A DNA stretch of 40,209 nt from Actinomycetes bacterium (GCA_021838305.1 JAKCEB010000006.1:1-40209), one strand, 5' to 3'. Shown: positions 1 to 8,726, counted from the first letter of the stretch. Notes: a model not told the origin generated them from the sequence alone. Translations and numbers: made by a program.

Positions 1-345
1 AACGAAGCGGGTCTCGGCGCGTCCGGGGCGATCTTCGGAGTAATGGGGGCGTACTACGTCCTCGCGCGCGCCCGTAGGTGGGAGACCCAGACGATCACCG
101 TTCTGCTCGTCCTCAACCTCGTGTTCTCCTTCGCCGTTCCGGGCATCGCCTGGCAGGCTCACCTTGGGGGGATAGTCGTCGGGGCGGCGGCGTGTGCCGG
201 ACTGCTGTTTCGGGGGCGACGACCAGTGGACTTCCAACCGAGCGGAGTCGCATTGATATTGCAGGCCGCGGTCGTTGCAGTAGTCGGGGTGGCCGCACTG
301 TCCGCCCTGTCGCTGCTGCCCCCCGGGCAGATCCACCTGCTGTAA
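1..345 (+). CDS. Rhomboid family intramembrane serine protease, C-terminal part
   Basis: The reading frame is open from base 1, so the gene starts outside the window. The fragment begins NEAGLGASGAIFG, which contains the rhomboid GxSG catalytic-serine motif (GASG). About 40 residues later it has AHLGG, where the histidine is the expected partner of the Ser-His dyad in a later membrane helix. Hydrophobic segments flank both motifs and a last helix precedes the C-terminus. Rhomboids cleave transmembrane segments inside the membrane; the substrate here is unknown. The ORF-track start at 43 is internal. The stop TAA shares its last A with the ATG of the next gene (TAATG), so the two are probably translationally coupled. 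Confidence 0.88.
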   Translation, partial: NEAGLGASGAIFGVMGAYYVLARARRWETQTITVLLVLNLVFSFAVPGIAWQAHLGGIVVGAAACAGLLFRGRRPVDFQPSGVALILQAAVVAVVGVAALSALSLLPPGQIHLL

Positions 346-1601
346 TGGAGCGCGACGTCGTCGTCGTCGGTGGCGGCCTTGCAGGACTGAACGCCGCTCG
401 GCTCCTCGTGGCGGCGGGTCGCACGGTCAGCGTGTTGGAGGCTGGCGAAGCGGTCGGCGGACGAGTCCGCACCGACGTGGTGGAAGGCTTTCGACTCGAC
501 CGCGGTTTTCAGGTTCTCAACACCTCGTACCCGGCCGCTAAAGCGGCGCTCGACTTCGCAGCGCTGGATCTGCGTCCCTTCGTGAAAGGCGCCCTCGTAC
601 GCTTCGCCGCTGAGGACCACCGCATCGTGGATCCTCTCAGCGGCTGGCGGCAGCTGCCCGATGTTGTCGGCAAAGGACTGCTCTCCTGGAAGGACCGAGC
701 TTCGATAGTGCGGCTCTCGGCGGCGTGCGGCTACGCACCTGCAGCCGGGCAGCTCGCCGCGTCCGACGGTGCCACGTCGGAGTTCCTTTCGAGCTTCGGG
801 GTGAGCGAATCGGGCCAGACGAGATTTCTTGGACCTTTCCTCTCCGGCGTCTTACTGGATCCGGCGCTCGAGACGTCGAGCCGCTATACCCGGATGGTTT
901 GGCGCTCGTTCGTGCGCGGCAGAGTCGTCGTCCCTGCGACGGGCATGCAGGCGATACCTGATCAGCTCGCGGGTGGGCTCCCGCCCGGTTGCGTGCGGGT
1001 CAACACGACCGTGACGTCGGTTGCAGCGGGCGCAGTGACGATCAGCGGCGGGGAGCGCATCGAAGCCCGCTCGGTGATCGTGGCGACCGACGCGACGAGC
1101 GCGTGCCGTCTCCTCGGGTTGCGTGAGGAACCCCGCTGGAGAGGAGTCACTACGTTCTACCACGTGATGGAAGAAACTCGCGGCGACCCGGGCAGGTCCC
1201 GCGGCGCTGTTGATCCGATGCTCCGCCTCGACGCCGAGCACCCCGATCTGATCGCCAACACGGTCCCCATCAGTTCGGTATCACCCCTCTACGCTCCGAG
1301 AGGATCGGCCCTCATCTCTACGAGCGTGGTCGGCGATCGAAGGTCGGAGTCGGGTCTGGAGGAGCGCGTCCGGCACCGTTTGGCGGTTCTCTACCGATGC
1401 GCACCGCAAGGTCTGCGTCTCCTTCGCGCCTACAGCATCGACCAGGCAGCGCCGGCGGCTATGCCGCCCTTTGCTACTCGCAAGCCTGTTCGTGTGGGAC
1501 CCAGGCTCTACGTGTGCGGCGACTGGCGCGACACGCCGTCGATCCAAGGGGCGCTCGTGTCTGGACGCAGGGCGGCGAACGCCGTACTCGAGGCCACCTA
1601 G
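345..1601 (+). CDS. FAD-dependent amine-oxidase-like oxidoreductase
   Basis: This 418-residue protein starts at ATG 345, overlapping the rhomboid stop. The longer ORF from 78 is rejected because its first 89 residues lie inside the rhomboid gene. The N-terminus VVVVGGGLAGLNAARLL is a Rossmann FAD-binding GxGxxG motif, followed by an acidic residue region (VLEAGEAVGGRVRT) typical of the amine oxidase/phytoene desaturase/protoporphyrinogen oxidase superfamily. The C-terminus LYVCGDWRDTPSIQGALVSG is the second FAD-contacting motif. It resembles uncharacterised NAD(P)/FAD-dependent oxidoreductases; the substrate cannot be read from sequence. It is distinct from the haem pathway oxidase at 24960-26330. 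The gene converges on the next one with a 4-base overlap. Confidence 0.85.
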   Translation: MERDVVVVGGGLAGLNAARLLVAAGRTVSVLEAGEAVGGRVRTDVVEGFRLDRGFQVLNTSYPAAKAALDFAALDLRPFVKGALVRFAAEDHRIVDPLSGWRQLPDVVGKGLLSWKDRASIVRLSAACGYAPAAGQLAASDGATSEFLSSFGVSESGQTRFLGPFLSGVLLDPALETSSRYTRMVWRSFVRGRVVVPATGMQAIPDQLAGGLPPGCVRVNTTVTSVAAGAVTISGGERIEARSVIVATDATSACRLLGLREEPRWRGVTTFYHVMEETRGDPGRSRGAVDPMLRLDAEHPDLIANTVPISSVSPLYAPRGSALISTSVVGDRRSESGLEERVRHRLAVLYRCAPQGLRLLRAYSIDQAAPAAMPPFATRKPVRVGPRLYVCGDWRDTPSIQGALVSGRRAANAVLEAT

Positions 1602-2647
1602 AGCGCTGGAGCGATTCCGGCTGCGGCCCGGAGGCGGTCGACTGTCCGTGCGACCGCAATCGTGGAGGCGAGTGGGTGCAGCGCCGGCTTTACTCCGGCG
1701 ACTACCGCGGCGAACTCGTCGACCATAAGTCGATACATCTCGCCCCCACCGACATGGCAGTCCTCGGCTACGTCGCCGGCGCCCCGGCGAATGTAGGAGG
1801 TGTCCGTAGCGCCAGGAGTAAAAGCCCTCTCGACCGACAGCGAACCGGCCGACCCCATAAGGTCCACCCGCTGTCGCTCAGCGGAATCAAACGAGCAGCT
1901 GAAGGTCGCCAGAAGGCCGCATTCGAAGCGCAGGAGCCCCGCGAACGACGCGTCGACCTCTACCTGGCCGTCCTCGCGCTCTTCGCCGTCGCCGCGTCCT
2001 CTACCTGCGTCAGAGCCACGCAACGCAGCGGCCGCTACCGACTCGGGCTCGCCACCCCCGAAAGCGAGCAGCGGGGCGATGCAGTAGATGCCCAGATCGA
2101 ACAGGGCCCCTCCTCCCATCGACGGGTCCCAACGGTGGTTGCCTGGACGGTCCAGCCGCCCCGCGAAGACGGCGTGGGCGAGGCGGGGTTCGCCGAGGAC
2201 GCCGTGTGCTACTACGTCGGCGATCGAGCGGCTTCGCGGGTGAAACGGCGTCATGTACGCCTCCAGCAGAACGAGCCCGGCCGCTGAGGCCGCCCGCGCC
2301 ATAGTCTCGGCGTCCGAGGCGCTCACAGCGAGGGGCTTTTCGCACAGGACGTGCTTTCCGGCGGCGAGGGACGCTTCGACCCACTGTAGGTGAAGTGAGT
2401 TCGGCAAAGGGATGTACACCGCTTCGACGTTCGGGTCGCCCAGAAGCGAGTCGTAGCTTCGATAAAAGGCGACGTCTCCGCCGAGCCCGGCAAGGTCGGG
2501 GCTGGAACGGTCGCCGCTCAAGCTGGCAGCCGCGACGATCGTCGCCGACGTGGACGTCTGCAGAGCCGGAACGACCGCCAACCGGGCGATCATGGCGGTC
2601 GGAGCGAGGACACCCCATCTAAGGGGCGTCCCCTCTGCGTCAGCCAT
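1598..2647 (-). CDS. Gfo/Idh/MocA family NAD(P)-dependent oxidoreductase
   Basis: This 349-residue protein starts at ATG 2647. The N-terminal Rossmann fold starts at RWGVLAPTAMIARLAVVPAL. The family signature around the catalytic lysine is present in GKHVLCEKPLAV (EKP motif, about residue 105), followed by EAYMTPFHP. Such enzymes oxidise or reduce sugars, inositols, or trans-dihydrodiols using NAD(P). The first glycine-rich loop reads APTAM rather than the usual GxGxxG, a variation also found in dihydrodiol-dehydrogenase-like members. It is encoded 31 bases downstream of another Gfo/Idh/MocA gene on the same strand, so the two probably form an operon acting on a sugar-like substrate. Specific substrate unknown. 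Confidence 0.87.
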   Translation of the reverse strand: MADAEGTPLRWGVLAPTAMIARLAVVPALQTSTSATIVAAASLSGDRSSPDLAGLGGDVAFYRSYDSLLGDPNVEAVYIPLPNSLHLQWVEASLAAGKHVLCEKPLAVSASDAETMARAASAAGLVLLEAYMTPFHPRSRSIADVVAHGVLGEPRLAHAVFAGRLDRPGNHRWDPSMGGGALFDLGIYCIAPLLAFGGGEPESVAAAALRGSDAGRGRGDGEEREDGQVEVDASFAGLLRFECGLLATFSCSFDSAERQRVDLMGSAGSLSVERAFTPGATDTSYIRRGAGDVAEDCHVGGGEMYRLMVDEFAAVVAGVKPALHPLASTIAVARTVDRLRAAAGIAPAL

Positions 2648-2678
2648 GTCGCTGCGCTGATCCGAAGGTCGTCACCAC

Positions 2679-4343
2679 CTAGTTCTCCGGTATCGTCAGG
2701 TCCACGACCGCCCCGCCGGCATCCAGCGATCGCTGCGCCGCGTCGAGGACAGCGACGACGTTGCGTGCCGAGCGGGGTTCAACCGCAAGCGGCTCACCGA
2801 GAAGGAGGTGGTCCGCGAGGTTCGCGTGGAATGGAAAATTGCCCGGGGGGGCCAATGGCACCGTCTCCTCGATCAACCCGCTGATCCCTGCGTACGTCGC
2901 CATTTTGATGTCCGCCGGCGCCTCAGCGTGATGGGCGACCGTGGAGCGGTATCCGATCCCGGGCTCGATGACGTCGAGCACGACCGGACGGTAGTGCGCG
3001 ACGAGGGTGCCCTGTGTTCCCTGCAGGTACATCTTGGGCCGCCTGATCCCTGCAACGTCGCTGTGGACGAACTCCGCTTCGCGACCGTCGGCCCATGCGA
3101 GCCTCACCCGGACCTGGTCCTCGTTCGTGACGTCGTGCCACACCCGCTTGTGACCGGTCGCACTGACCCGTATCGGGTTATCGCCGAGGAGCAGCAACGT
3201 CCAGTCGAGGTAGTGGGCGCCCCAGTCATAAATCGCTCCTCCGGAGATTGACACCTCCGAATGCCAGGCCCGGCACGGGTGCTCGAAACCGCCGACGAAG
3301 GTCTCCATGTTGAAGATCGTGCCGAGCCGCCCGGCGCCCACCACCGACTTGACGGCCAGGAAGTCCTGGTCCCACCTTCTGTTCTGATGGACGGTCAGCA
3401 TCACGTTGTTACGCTCGGCAAGCTCGATCAGGCTGTCGGCTTGGTGGGGGGTGAAGCACATCGGTTTCTCGCATACCACGTGCTTGCCGGCGCCAAGGAA
3501 CCGTTCTGCGAGCTCGGCATGCGTAGATGGCGGTGTCGCCACGACGACGATCGAAACGTCCGGGTCGCCTGCGAGATCGTCGATACCCGAGTAAGTCGCG
3601 ACGCTCGGGAAGCTCTCGGTGGCGGCCTTCAAGCGTTCGCCCGAATTGTCGCAGACAGCGACGAAGTCGAGTCCCGGGGTCGCGGACGCGCCGAGCCCGT
3701 GATGAAGACCCATCCCCCCGAGAGGCCCGAAGCCGACTATGCCGAGACCTAGGGTCCGCGACACCGGATTTGTCGACCCGACGATGCGCGAAACGAACCG
3801 GGAGAGAGCGGCGCTGCGCAACATGGACGTTGAAGTCAGGGCGCAGGTGATGACGCGCCCGGCACCATGGCGGCGCAGCGCTAAGACGGGCCGGTCGCGG
3901 TAGGCGATGCTTACATGGGCTAGGACCACGTCATCCGGAGCGACCTGTAAGGGCCGGAATGCCCCTCGGACCGGGAACTCTCCGGGGAGGCGCGCCGCCC
4001 ACCGAGACGCCTCGTCGGTGACTTTGACGAACCACTCACCGTCAGGGAGCTCCGTGTCGACTCGGTGCCCGGCAAGGTCTGCCCAACCCTGCTCGGCCCC
4101 CGTCGACGCCCCGCCGAGGCAGAGCAGCGTGGCTCCGGCGCCTACCGCCCGGCGGATCTCGTCGGCGAGCTCACCAGCGGGGTCCGTCCCGTCGACGATG
4201 ATCACGTCCGCCCCTGTGGTGACGCCGGGCTGCAACGCGCCGACACGCAATGAGTCTGTCTGTGGGGTCAGGCCCTTGAGCGCCCCGAGGCGTTGCGGAT
4301 CAGCGAGGTCGGCGATGATGGCGGTGGAGGAGTGTCTCAGCAC
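2679..4343 (-). CDS. Fusion: ThuA/amidotransferase-like domain + Gfo/Idh/MocA oxidoreductase
   Basis: This 554-residue protein is longer than the usual 330-390 residues of the family. The Gfo/Idh/MocA part begins near residue 197 (LGLGIVGFGPLGGMGLHHG) with the NAD(P)-binding loop, then GKHVVCEKPMCF with the catalytic EKP lysine, and continues to the end. The first about 190 residues form a separate domain with VIIVDGTDPAG, GATLLCLGG and RRHGAGRVITCALTS. These resemble ThuA-like/class-I amidotransferase-like folds, in which a GxGRV loop follows the core; I see no clear catalytic Cys-His pair, so this domain is an inference. The start is GTG 4343. A TAGGGT hexamer resembling an actinobacterial -10 box lies directly in front of it, so translation could begin slightly downstream. 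Confidence 0.8.
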   Translation of the reverse strand: MLRHSSTAIIADLADPQRLGALKGLTPQTDSLRVGALQPGVTTGADVIIVDGTDPAGELADEIRRAVGAGATLLCLGGASTGAEQGWADLAGHRVDTELPDGEWFVKVTDEASRWAARLPGEFPVRGAFRPLQVAPDDVVLAHVSIAYRDRPVLALRRHGAGRVITCALTSTSMLRSAALSRFVSRIVGSTNPVSRTLGLGIVGFGPLGGMGLHHGLGASATPGLDFVAVCDNSGERLKAATESFPSVATYSGIDDLAGDPDVSIVVVATPPSTHAELAERFLGAGKHVVCEKPMCFTPHQADSLIELAERNNVMLTVHQNRRWDQDFLAVKSVVGAGRLGTIFNMETFVGGFEHPCRAWHSEVSISGGAIYDWGAHYLDWTLLLLGDNPIRVSATGHKRVWHDVTNEDQVRVRLAWADGREAEFVHSDVAGIRRPKMYLQGTQGTLVAHYRPVVLDVIEPGIGYRSTVAHHAEAPADIKMATYAGISGLIEETVPLAPPGNFPFHANLADHLLLGEPLAVEPRSARNVVAVLDAAQRSLDAGGAVVDLTIPEN

Positions 4344-4492
4344 ACCCTATATTCTGCCCGCGAAGGCGAAGATAACCGGAACCGTGGCGGCGATGCGGTG
4401 CTCCCTGCGCGACGAAGGCCAGCGCCGTGCCCTCCCGGCGCACTACGGATGGGTGCGCCGCTAGCGGTGAACGTCTAGGATCGGGTTCGGTC

Positions 4493-4565
4493 GGGCCGCT
4501 AGCTCATCCGGTAGAGCAGGGGACTTTTAATCCCAAGGTGCAGGGTTCGAGACCCTGGCGGCCCA
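4493..4565 (+). tRNA. tRNA-Lys (anticodon UUU)
   Basis: A 73-nt cloverleaf can be drawn by hand. The acceptor stem GGGCCGC pairs with GCGGCCC. The D-arm is GCTC-ATCCGGTA-GAGC. The anticodon arm GGGGA-CTTTTAA-TCCCA carries anticodon TTT, with the outermost G-A pair mismatched. The T-arm is CAGGG-TTCGAGA-CCCTG, and the discriminator is A. CCA is not encoded, as the next bases are CTC. A TAGGAT hexamer at 4476-4481 lies 11 bases upstream and may be the -10 box; no good -35 was seen. It reads AAA and AAG lysine codons. Confidence 0.95.
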
Positions 4566-4732
4566 CTCCGCAACCGCCGGTCGCCCTCGTGAACCCGGTC
4601 GTGGCGGCATCTCGAATTCATCTAATCGCCAGCTGTGCGATACCGGAAGGAAACTCTGCGTTCAAGTTCGTCTCCTACGGTTGGCCCGTATAGGACATCC
4701 GAAGAAGGAACTTCACGAGGGAGTGAATGCAC

Positions 4733-6151
4733 ATGTCGAGGTCTGTTATCAATCGCAGGAAGGTCACGGGCGCGGTCGCATCCATTGGACTTTTGGCAGC
4801 CGCATGCGGGAGCTCTGCAGGCACGGCGAAGTCGGCAGGATCTACAACTGGTTCGACGTCTGCGACGACCGCCACCGCCGCACAGGCAGCTTCGAGCGGA
4901 CCGATTGATTTGAGTGTCTGGACCGCGTTCAACGGCGTGCTAGGTACGGCGTTCAATCACCTGGTCGACGAGTTCAACGCTTCGCAGAGCACCTACCACG
5001 TGACCGCGACGTACAAAGGGTCCTACTCGCAGGTCCTCTCCGACACGATCGCGGCGTTTCGGGCTCACGCAGCTCCTGACATCACTCAGATCTTCGACGC
5101 AGGGACTGCGACGATCATGGATGCTTCAGGCACTTACGTACCCGTCTACAAGCTGATGGCGCAGAACAACATCCCCTTTGCCACTTCTGATTTCGTCGGT
5201 GGGGCCGCCAGCTACTACGAGACGAGCTCAGACCAGTTGGATTCCCTGCCGTTCAACAGCTCCACGCCTGTCCTGTTCTACAACAAGACCGAGTTGGCAA
5301 ACGCGGGTATAGCATCACCTCCCTCGACGTGGACGCAGCTGCAAGCGGACGCGAACATTCTGGCGTCGCACGGCCAGAAGTGTTCCCTGACGTCGTCGGG
5401 AGCGTACGTCATGTGGACCGACATGGAACAGTTTGCAGTGTGGAACGGCTACCAGTACGCATCAAACGACAACGGTTACACGGCGACGAAAGGCGTCACT
5501 CTACAGATCGACACGGCACCTTTCATATCGCACCTGTCGATGCTCGGCCAGATGGCTTCGAAAGGCCAGTACATCTGGAACGGTGTGAGCACTTCGACTG
5601 TCCCGCTTTTCACTAACGGGACTTGCGCAATGTATGAGCAAAGCTCCGCCGACCTGACAACCATTCAGGCGGGAGCGAAATTCCCCTTCGGCGTGTCTGA
5701 GCTGCCAGTTGTCGCAGGCGACAGCGCAGCGCCCCAGAACACAGTCGTTGGAGGCGCATCGTTGTGGGTTATGTCCGGTGCGCCTTCGAACACGTACCCG
5801 GGTGACGCGAAGTTCCTTGCGTTCTTGAAGTCCGCTTCGTCGCAGGCCTTTTGGGCATCGAACACGGGCTACGTGCCGGTGACCAAGGCGGGAGCGACCC
5901 TTCTCAGCTCCCAGAACTTTTACGCCACGCACCCCAACGATCAGGTGGCTGTCAGCGAACTGGACAACAAGACGCCGACTCCCACGACGCGCGGTATCCG
6001 CCTCGGCTACCTTCCGGAGGTCCGCCAAGTCGAGGCGTCAGCGATAGCAGACATTCTCTCCGGCAAGCAGACAGCGGCGGCGGCACTCGCCTCGGCGCAG
6101 AGCCAGGGTGACGCCATCCTCGCTCAGTTCGCCTCCCAGTACGGCGGGTAG
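4733..6151 (+). CDS. ABC transporter substrate-binding lipoprotein (UgpB-like)
   Basis: The protein is an extracellular solute-binding protein of family 1. Its N-terminus has a twin-basic stretch (INRRK), a hydrophobic segment and a lipobox LAAAC, so it should be lipid-anchored outside the membrane. The mature part starts with a low-complexity Ser/Thr/Ala linker and then LSVWTAFNG. Features such as PDITQIFDAGT, LPFNSSTPVLFYNK and GASLWVMSGAPS are typical of UgpB and sugar-binding proteins. The ORF track starts at ATG 4727. I prefer ATG 4733 because GAGGGAG at 4717-4723 is then 9 bases away rather than 3. It heads an importer operon, and the permease begins 3 bases after its stop. The downstream phosphodiesterase suggests a glycerophosphodiester or glycerol-3-phosphate ligand. 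Confidence 0.88.
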   Translation: MSRSVINRRKVTGAVASIGLLAAACGSSAGTAKSAGSTTGSTSATTATAAQAASSGPIDLSVWTAFNGVLGTAFNHLVDEFNASQSTYHVTATYKGSYSQVLSDTIAAFRAHAAPDITQIFDAGTATIMDASGTYVPVYKLMAQNNIPFATSDFVGGAASYYETSSDQLDSLPFNSSTPVLFYNKTELANAGIASPPSTWTQLQADANILASHGQKCSLTSSGAYVMWTDMEQFAVWNGYQYASNDNGYTATKGVTLQIDTAPFISHLSMLGQMASKGQYIWNGVSTSTVPLFTNGTCAMYEQSSADLTTIQAGAKFPFGVSELPVVAGDSAAPQNTVVGGASLWVMSGAPSNTYPGDAKFLAFLKSASSQAFWASNTGYVPVTKAGATLLSSQNFYATHPNDQVAVSELDNKTPTPTTRGIRLGYLPEVRQVEASAIADILSGKQTAAAALASAQSQGDAILAQFASQYGG

Positions 6152-6154
6152 CCT

Positions 6155-7066
6155 GTGGCGCTCAGCGCGGCCAAGGCCCGCCGGCGGGGAGCCGGCGCGG
6201 TGTACCCGCACCGCGTCCTGCCTTTCGCCTTTATGGTCCCGGAGCTCGCAATCGTCGCGGTGTTCTTCTTGTGGCCGTCCGGCCAGGCGGTCATCGAGTC
6301 GCTGCGGGAGTCCAACGCGTTCGGGTTGGGATCCCGGTTCTCGGGTCTCGCGAACTTCCGGGCGGCCCTGTCAGGCGGATACCTCCAGGCTTTGGAAGTC
6401 ACGGCACTGTTCACGGTTGTCACCACGGTGGTCTCGTTGGCCTTGAGCCTCTTCATCGCCGTCCAGGTCGAGCAGACGGGGAGATTCAAGAGCGTATACC
6501 GGACGCTGTTCATCTGGAGCTACGCGGTCCCCGGTGCCGTCGCCGGAGCTATCTGGCTGTTCCTGTTCGAGCCTCGTATCGGTCCGGCCGCCCGGCTGCT
6601 CGCAGCGCTGGGGATGAACTGGAACTTTGCGCTGTCGGGTACGCAAGCCTTCATCCTCATATCGGCGATGACGATCTGGCAGCAGACCGCATACGACTTC
6701 GTCTTCTTCTCGGCGGGACTTCAAGGTATCCCGCTGGACGTCGTCGAGGCGGCGACGGTCGACGGCGCCGGCGCTGTGAGGCGCTTTTGGAGGATTGTCT
6801 TCCCCTTGCTCGGCCCGACCACGGTTTTCGTGGTCGTCATGGACGTGCTGGCGGCGCTGTTTGGGAGTTTCGCCGTGATAGACGTTGTCAGTCAGGGTGG
6901 CCCGGGCGGCTCGACGACCACTCTCGTCTACGCGCTTTACCGAGACGGATTCCAAAACGGCGATGTAGGTCTCGCCGGAGCAGAGACCGTACTTCTGTTC
7001 GTGATCGCCGGCGTCTTGCTTGCGGTGCAGTTTCGTGTGATCAATCGAAGGGTTTACTACAGTTGA
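6155..7066 (+). CDS. ABC transporter permease, UgpA/MalF-type
   Basis: This 303-residue protein starts at GTG 6155, 3 bases after the binding-protein stop. It has about six membrane segments, beginning with VFFLWPSGQAVIESL, which is typical of the first helix of sugar/glycerol-3-phosphate permeases. The cytoplasmic EAA loop that docks the ATPase is readable as VVEAATVDGAGAVRRFWRIVFPLL, matching the EAAxxDGA...F..I.lP consensus. It should pair with the next permease to form the membrane channel. Its stop TGA overlaps the TTG start of the second permease. Confidence 0.9.
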   Translation: MALSAAKARRRGAGAVYPHRVLPFAFMVPELAIVAVFFLWPSGQAVIESLRESNAFGLGSRFSGLANFRAALSGGYLQALEVTALFTVVTTVVSLALSLFIAVQVEQTGRFKSVYRTLFIWSYAVPGAVAGAIWLFLFEPRIGPAARLLAALGMNWNFALSGTQAFILISAMTIWQQTAYDFVFFSAGLQGIPLDVVEAATVDGAGAVRRFWRIVFPLLGPTTVFVVVMDVLAALFGSFAVIDVVSQGGPGGSTTTLVYALYRDGFQNGDVGLAGAETVLLFVIAGVLLAVQFRVINRRVYYS

Positions 7067-8001
7067 TCGAGACCGACATCGGCTGGGAGATGTTGCTGGA
7101 TCCCCGGACTTCCGGGGCTGTCCTAAGCACGGCGCCAAGGCGCAAACGTAGCCGCACTCGCAGCCGTAAACGCAGTAGCGGAGGCGTGGTACGTCACTTT
7201 GGACTGATCCTGCTGGCGGCGCTGTTCGCTTCACCGATTTACCTTTGCTTCGTCGTGGCAAGCCATCCCGCGGCGGACCTTCTCAGGGGGGTCCCTCTCC
7301 TGCCCGCCGGGCAGCTGGGGACGAACCTCTCGACGCTTACCCGCGGGATACCCGACACGCCGAAGCTCACTTCGATGCTCGAGAACTCGGCGGTAATGGC
7401 GCTGGGAGTGACACTGCTGAAGCTCGCCTTGTCGATACCGGCCGCTTACGCCGTGTCATTCTTTCGCTTTCCGGGACGGCTTTTAATGTTCGGCCTCATC
7501 TTCGTCACGTTGATGATGCCGATCGAGGTACGTTTCTTCCCAACATATGCAGTGACGGCAAACCTTGGCCTGCTCGACACTCAGGCGGGGCTCATCTTGC
7601 CCCTCGTCGCTTCGGCCACGGCGGTCTTCCTGCTCCGCCAGTATTTCAGGGCCTTTCCGTCGGAGTTAGCCGATGCCGCACGACTCGATGGTGTCGGGCC
7701 GATTCGTTTCCTCGTTTCCGTTGTAATTCCTCTCGCCCGCCCCACGCTTGCTGCTCTGGCAGTGCTCGAGTTCATCTACGGCTGGAACCAGTACCTTTGG
7801 CCATTGCTCGTCGCTTCGAGCCTGAAAAGAGCGACAGTCGTGATGGGAGTGAAGGGTCTCATCGGCGCAGCTCAAAGCTTTGCTGTGCCGCAATGGGACC
7901 TCGTAATGGTCTTGGCGCTTGTGGCGCTTATCCCTCCTGTGCTAGTCGTCGTGGTCATGCAAAGGTGGTTCGTGCGGGGCCTTATGTCGGGGATCAACTG
8001 A
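7063..8001 (+). CDS. ABC transporter permease, UgpE/MalG-type
   Basis: The long ORF from 6271 is open by chance; the permease itself starts at TTG 7063 (TTGA overlap with the upstream stop) or ATG 7090. About 312 residues result from the first start. After an unusual basic stretch (RRKRSRTRSRKR) comes the first membrane helix (HFGLILLAALFASPIYLCF). The EAA docking loop reads LADAARLDGVGPIRFLVSVVIPLARP. The C-terminus ends in MQRWFVRGLMSGIN, a typical MalG/UgpE-type tail. It forms the importer channel with the preceding permease. The Arg/Ser-rich N-terminus is unlike most relatives. No ATPase gene follows, so the ATP-hydrolysing subunit must be encoded elsewhere. Confidence 0.88.
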   Translation: MIETDIGWEMLLDPRTSGAVLSTAPRRKRSRTRSRKRSSGGVVRHFGLILLAALFASPIYLCFVVASHPAADLLRGVPLLPAGQLGTNLSTLTRGIPDTPKLTSMLENSAVMALGVTLLKLALSIPAAYAVSFFRFPGRLLMFGLIFVTLMMPIEVRFFPTYAVTANLGLLDTQAGLILPLVASATAVFLLRQYFRAFPSELADAARLDGVGPIRFLVSVVIPLARPTLAALAVLEFIYGWNQYLWPLLVASSLKRATVVMGVKGLIGAAQSFAVPQWDLVMVLALVALIPPVLVVVVMQRWFVRGLMSGIN

Positions 8002-8003
8002 AC

Positions 8004-8726
8004 ATGTCGACCTGCCTGGTCTGGTCTCATAGAGGAAACGTCGACGTCGACGATTCCCGATTCCCGCCGGAAGTGAACGCCGCCAGCGGGCAGGCGCCTG
8101 CGGAGAACACGCTCGGGGCATTCCGACTCGCTCGATCGATGGCGATCGAAGGTGTCGAGACCGACACGTGGCTTAGCGCCGACGGCGAGTTCGTAGTAGT
8201 CCACGATCGCCAAGTCACGGGAGGGCTGGTGGACCGCCTCCGGCGAATCGAGGTTCCCGACCTTCCCACCCTCGCCGAGGTCCTCTCCGCTGCCGGCAGC
8301 TGTCGGGTCAACGTCGAGTTGAAGATGGCTCCGGGCGCGAGTCGCGAACTCGCCAGAGCTACCGGTTCCGAGCTCGCAGCGATTCTTCTGTCCAAGGGTG
8401 CGGCGGACCAGGTCGTGGTGTCGTCATTCTCGAGGCACGCAACCGACGGTGTGCTGGCAGCGGCGCCGTTCCTCAAAGTCGGTCACCTTTGCGAGTACGT
8501 ACCCGACAGCGAAGGTCTTCGCCGTCTGGCGAGCGCCGGATACTGGGCGATCCACGCCTGGGTCGGTTCGCTCGACGAAAAGTCCGTCGGCGCAGTACAC
8601 GAAGCGGGCCTGGCGGTGGTGGCCTGGACTGTCAACGACACGTCGGTCGCTGCCCGCCTGGCCCAGCTGGGTGCGGAGGTACTGATATCCGACCGGCCGC
8701 TAGCCGTGTCACAGGCCTGTGCCTGA
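8004..8726 (+). CDS. Glycerophosphodiester phosphodiesterase (UgpQ/GlpQ-like)
   Basis: This 240-residue protein starts at ATG 8004, two bases after the permease stop; the ORF-track start at 7245 lies inside the permease. The GDPD active site is readable: SHRG (catalytic His and Arg), ENTLGAF, VETDTW and VVHDRQVTGG (second His). The C-terminal half has VNVELKM, VVSSFSR and VVAWTVND, typical TIM-barrel strands of the family. There is no signal peptide, so it is probably cytoplasmic like UgpQ, splitting imported glycerophosphodiesters into sn-glycerol-3-phosphate and an alcohol. About 16 extra residues sit between SHRG and ENT compared with typical members. Its position as last gene of the importer operon supports this role. 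Confidence 0.9.
   Translation: MSTCLVWSHRGNVDVDDSRFPPEVNAASGQAPAENTLGAFRLARSMAIEGVETDTWLSADGEFVVVHDRQVTGGLVDRLRRIEVPDLPTLAEVLSAAGSCRVNVELKMAPGASRELARATGSELAAILLSKGAADQVVVSSFSRHATDGVLAAAPFLKVGHLCEYVPDSEGLRRLASAGYWAIHAWVGSLDEKSVGAVHEAGLAVVAWTVNDTSVAARLAQLGAEVLISDRPLAVSQACA

Noticed and set aside
78-344. N-terminal 89-residue extension of the FAD oxidoreductase in the ORF track
   Set aside because: It lies within the rhomboid gene in another frame and has no family character; the FAD-binding motif starts right after ATG 345.
1397-2287. 296-aa plus-strand ORF
   Set aside because: Shadow of the FAD gene end and the Gfo/Idh/MocA gene; composition Arg-rich and no motifs.
4493-4565. tRNA-Lys as the attachment site of the conjugative element
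   Set aside because: The element genes begin about 29 kb away and I saw no second copy of the tRNA 3' end near 33-36 kb.
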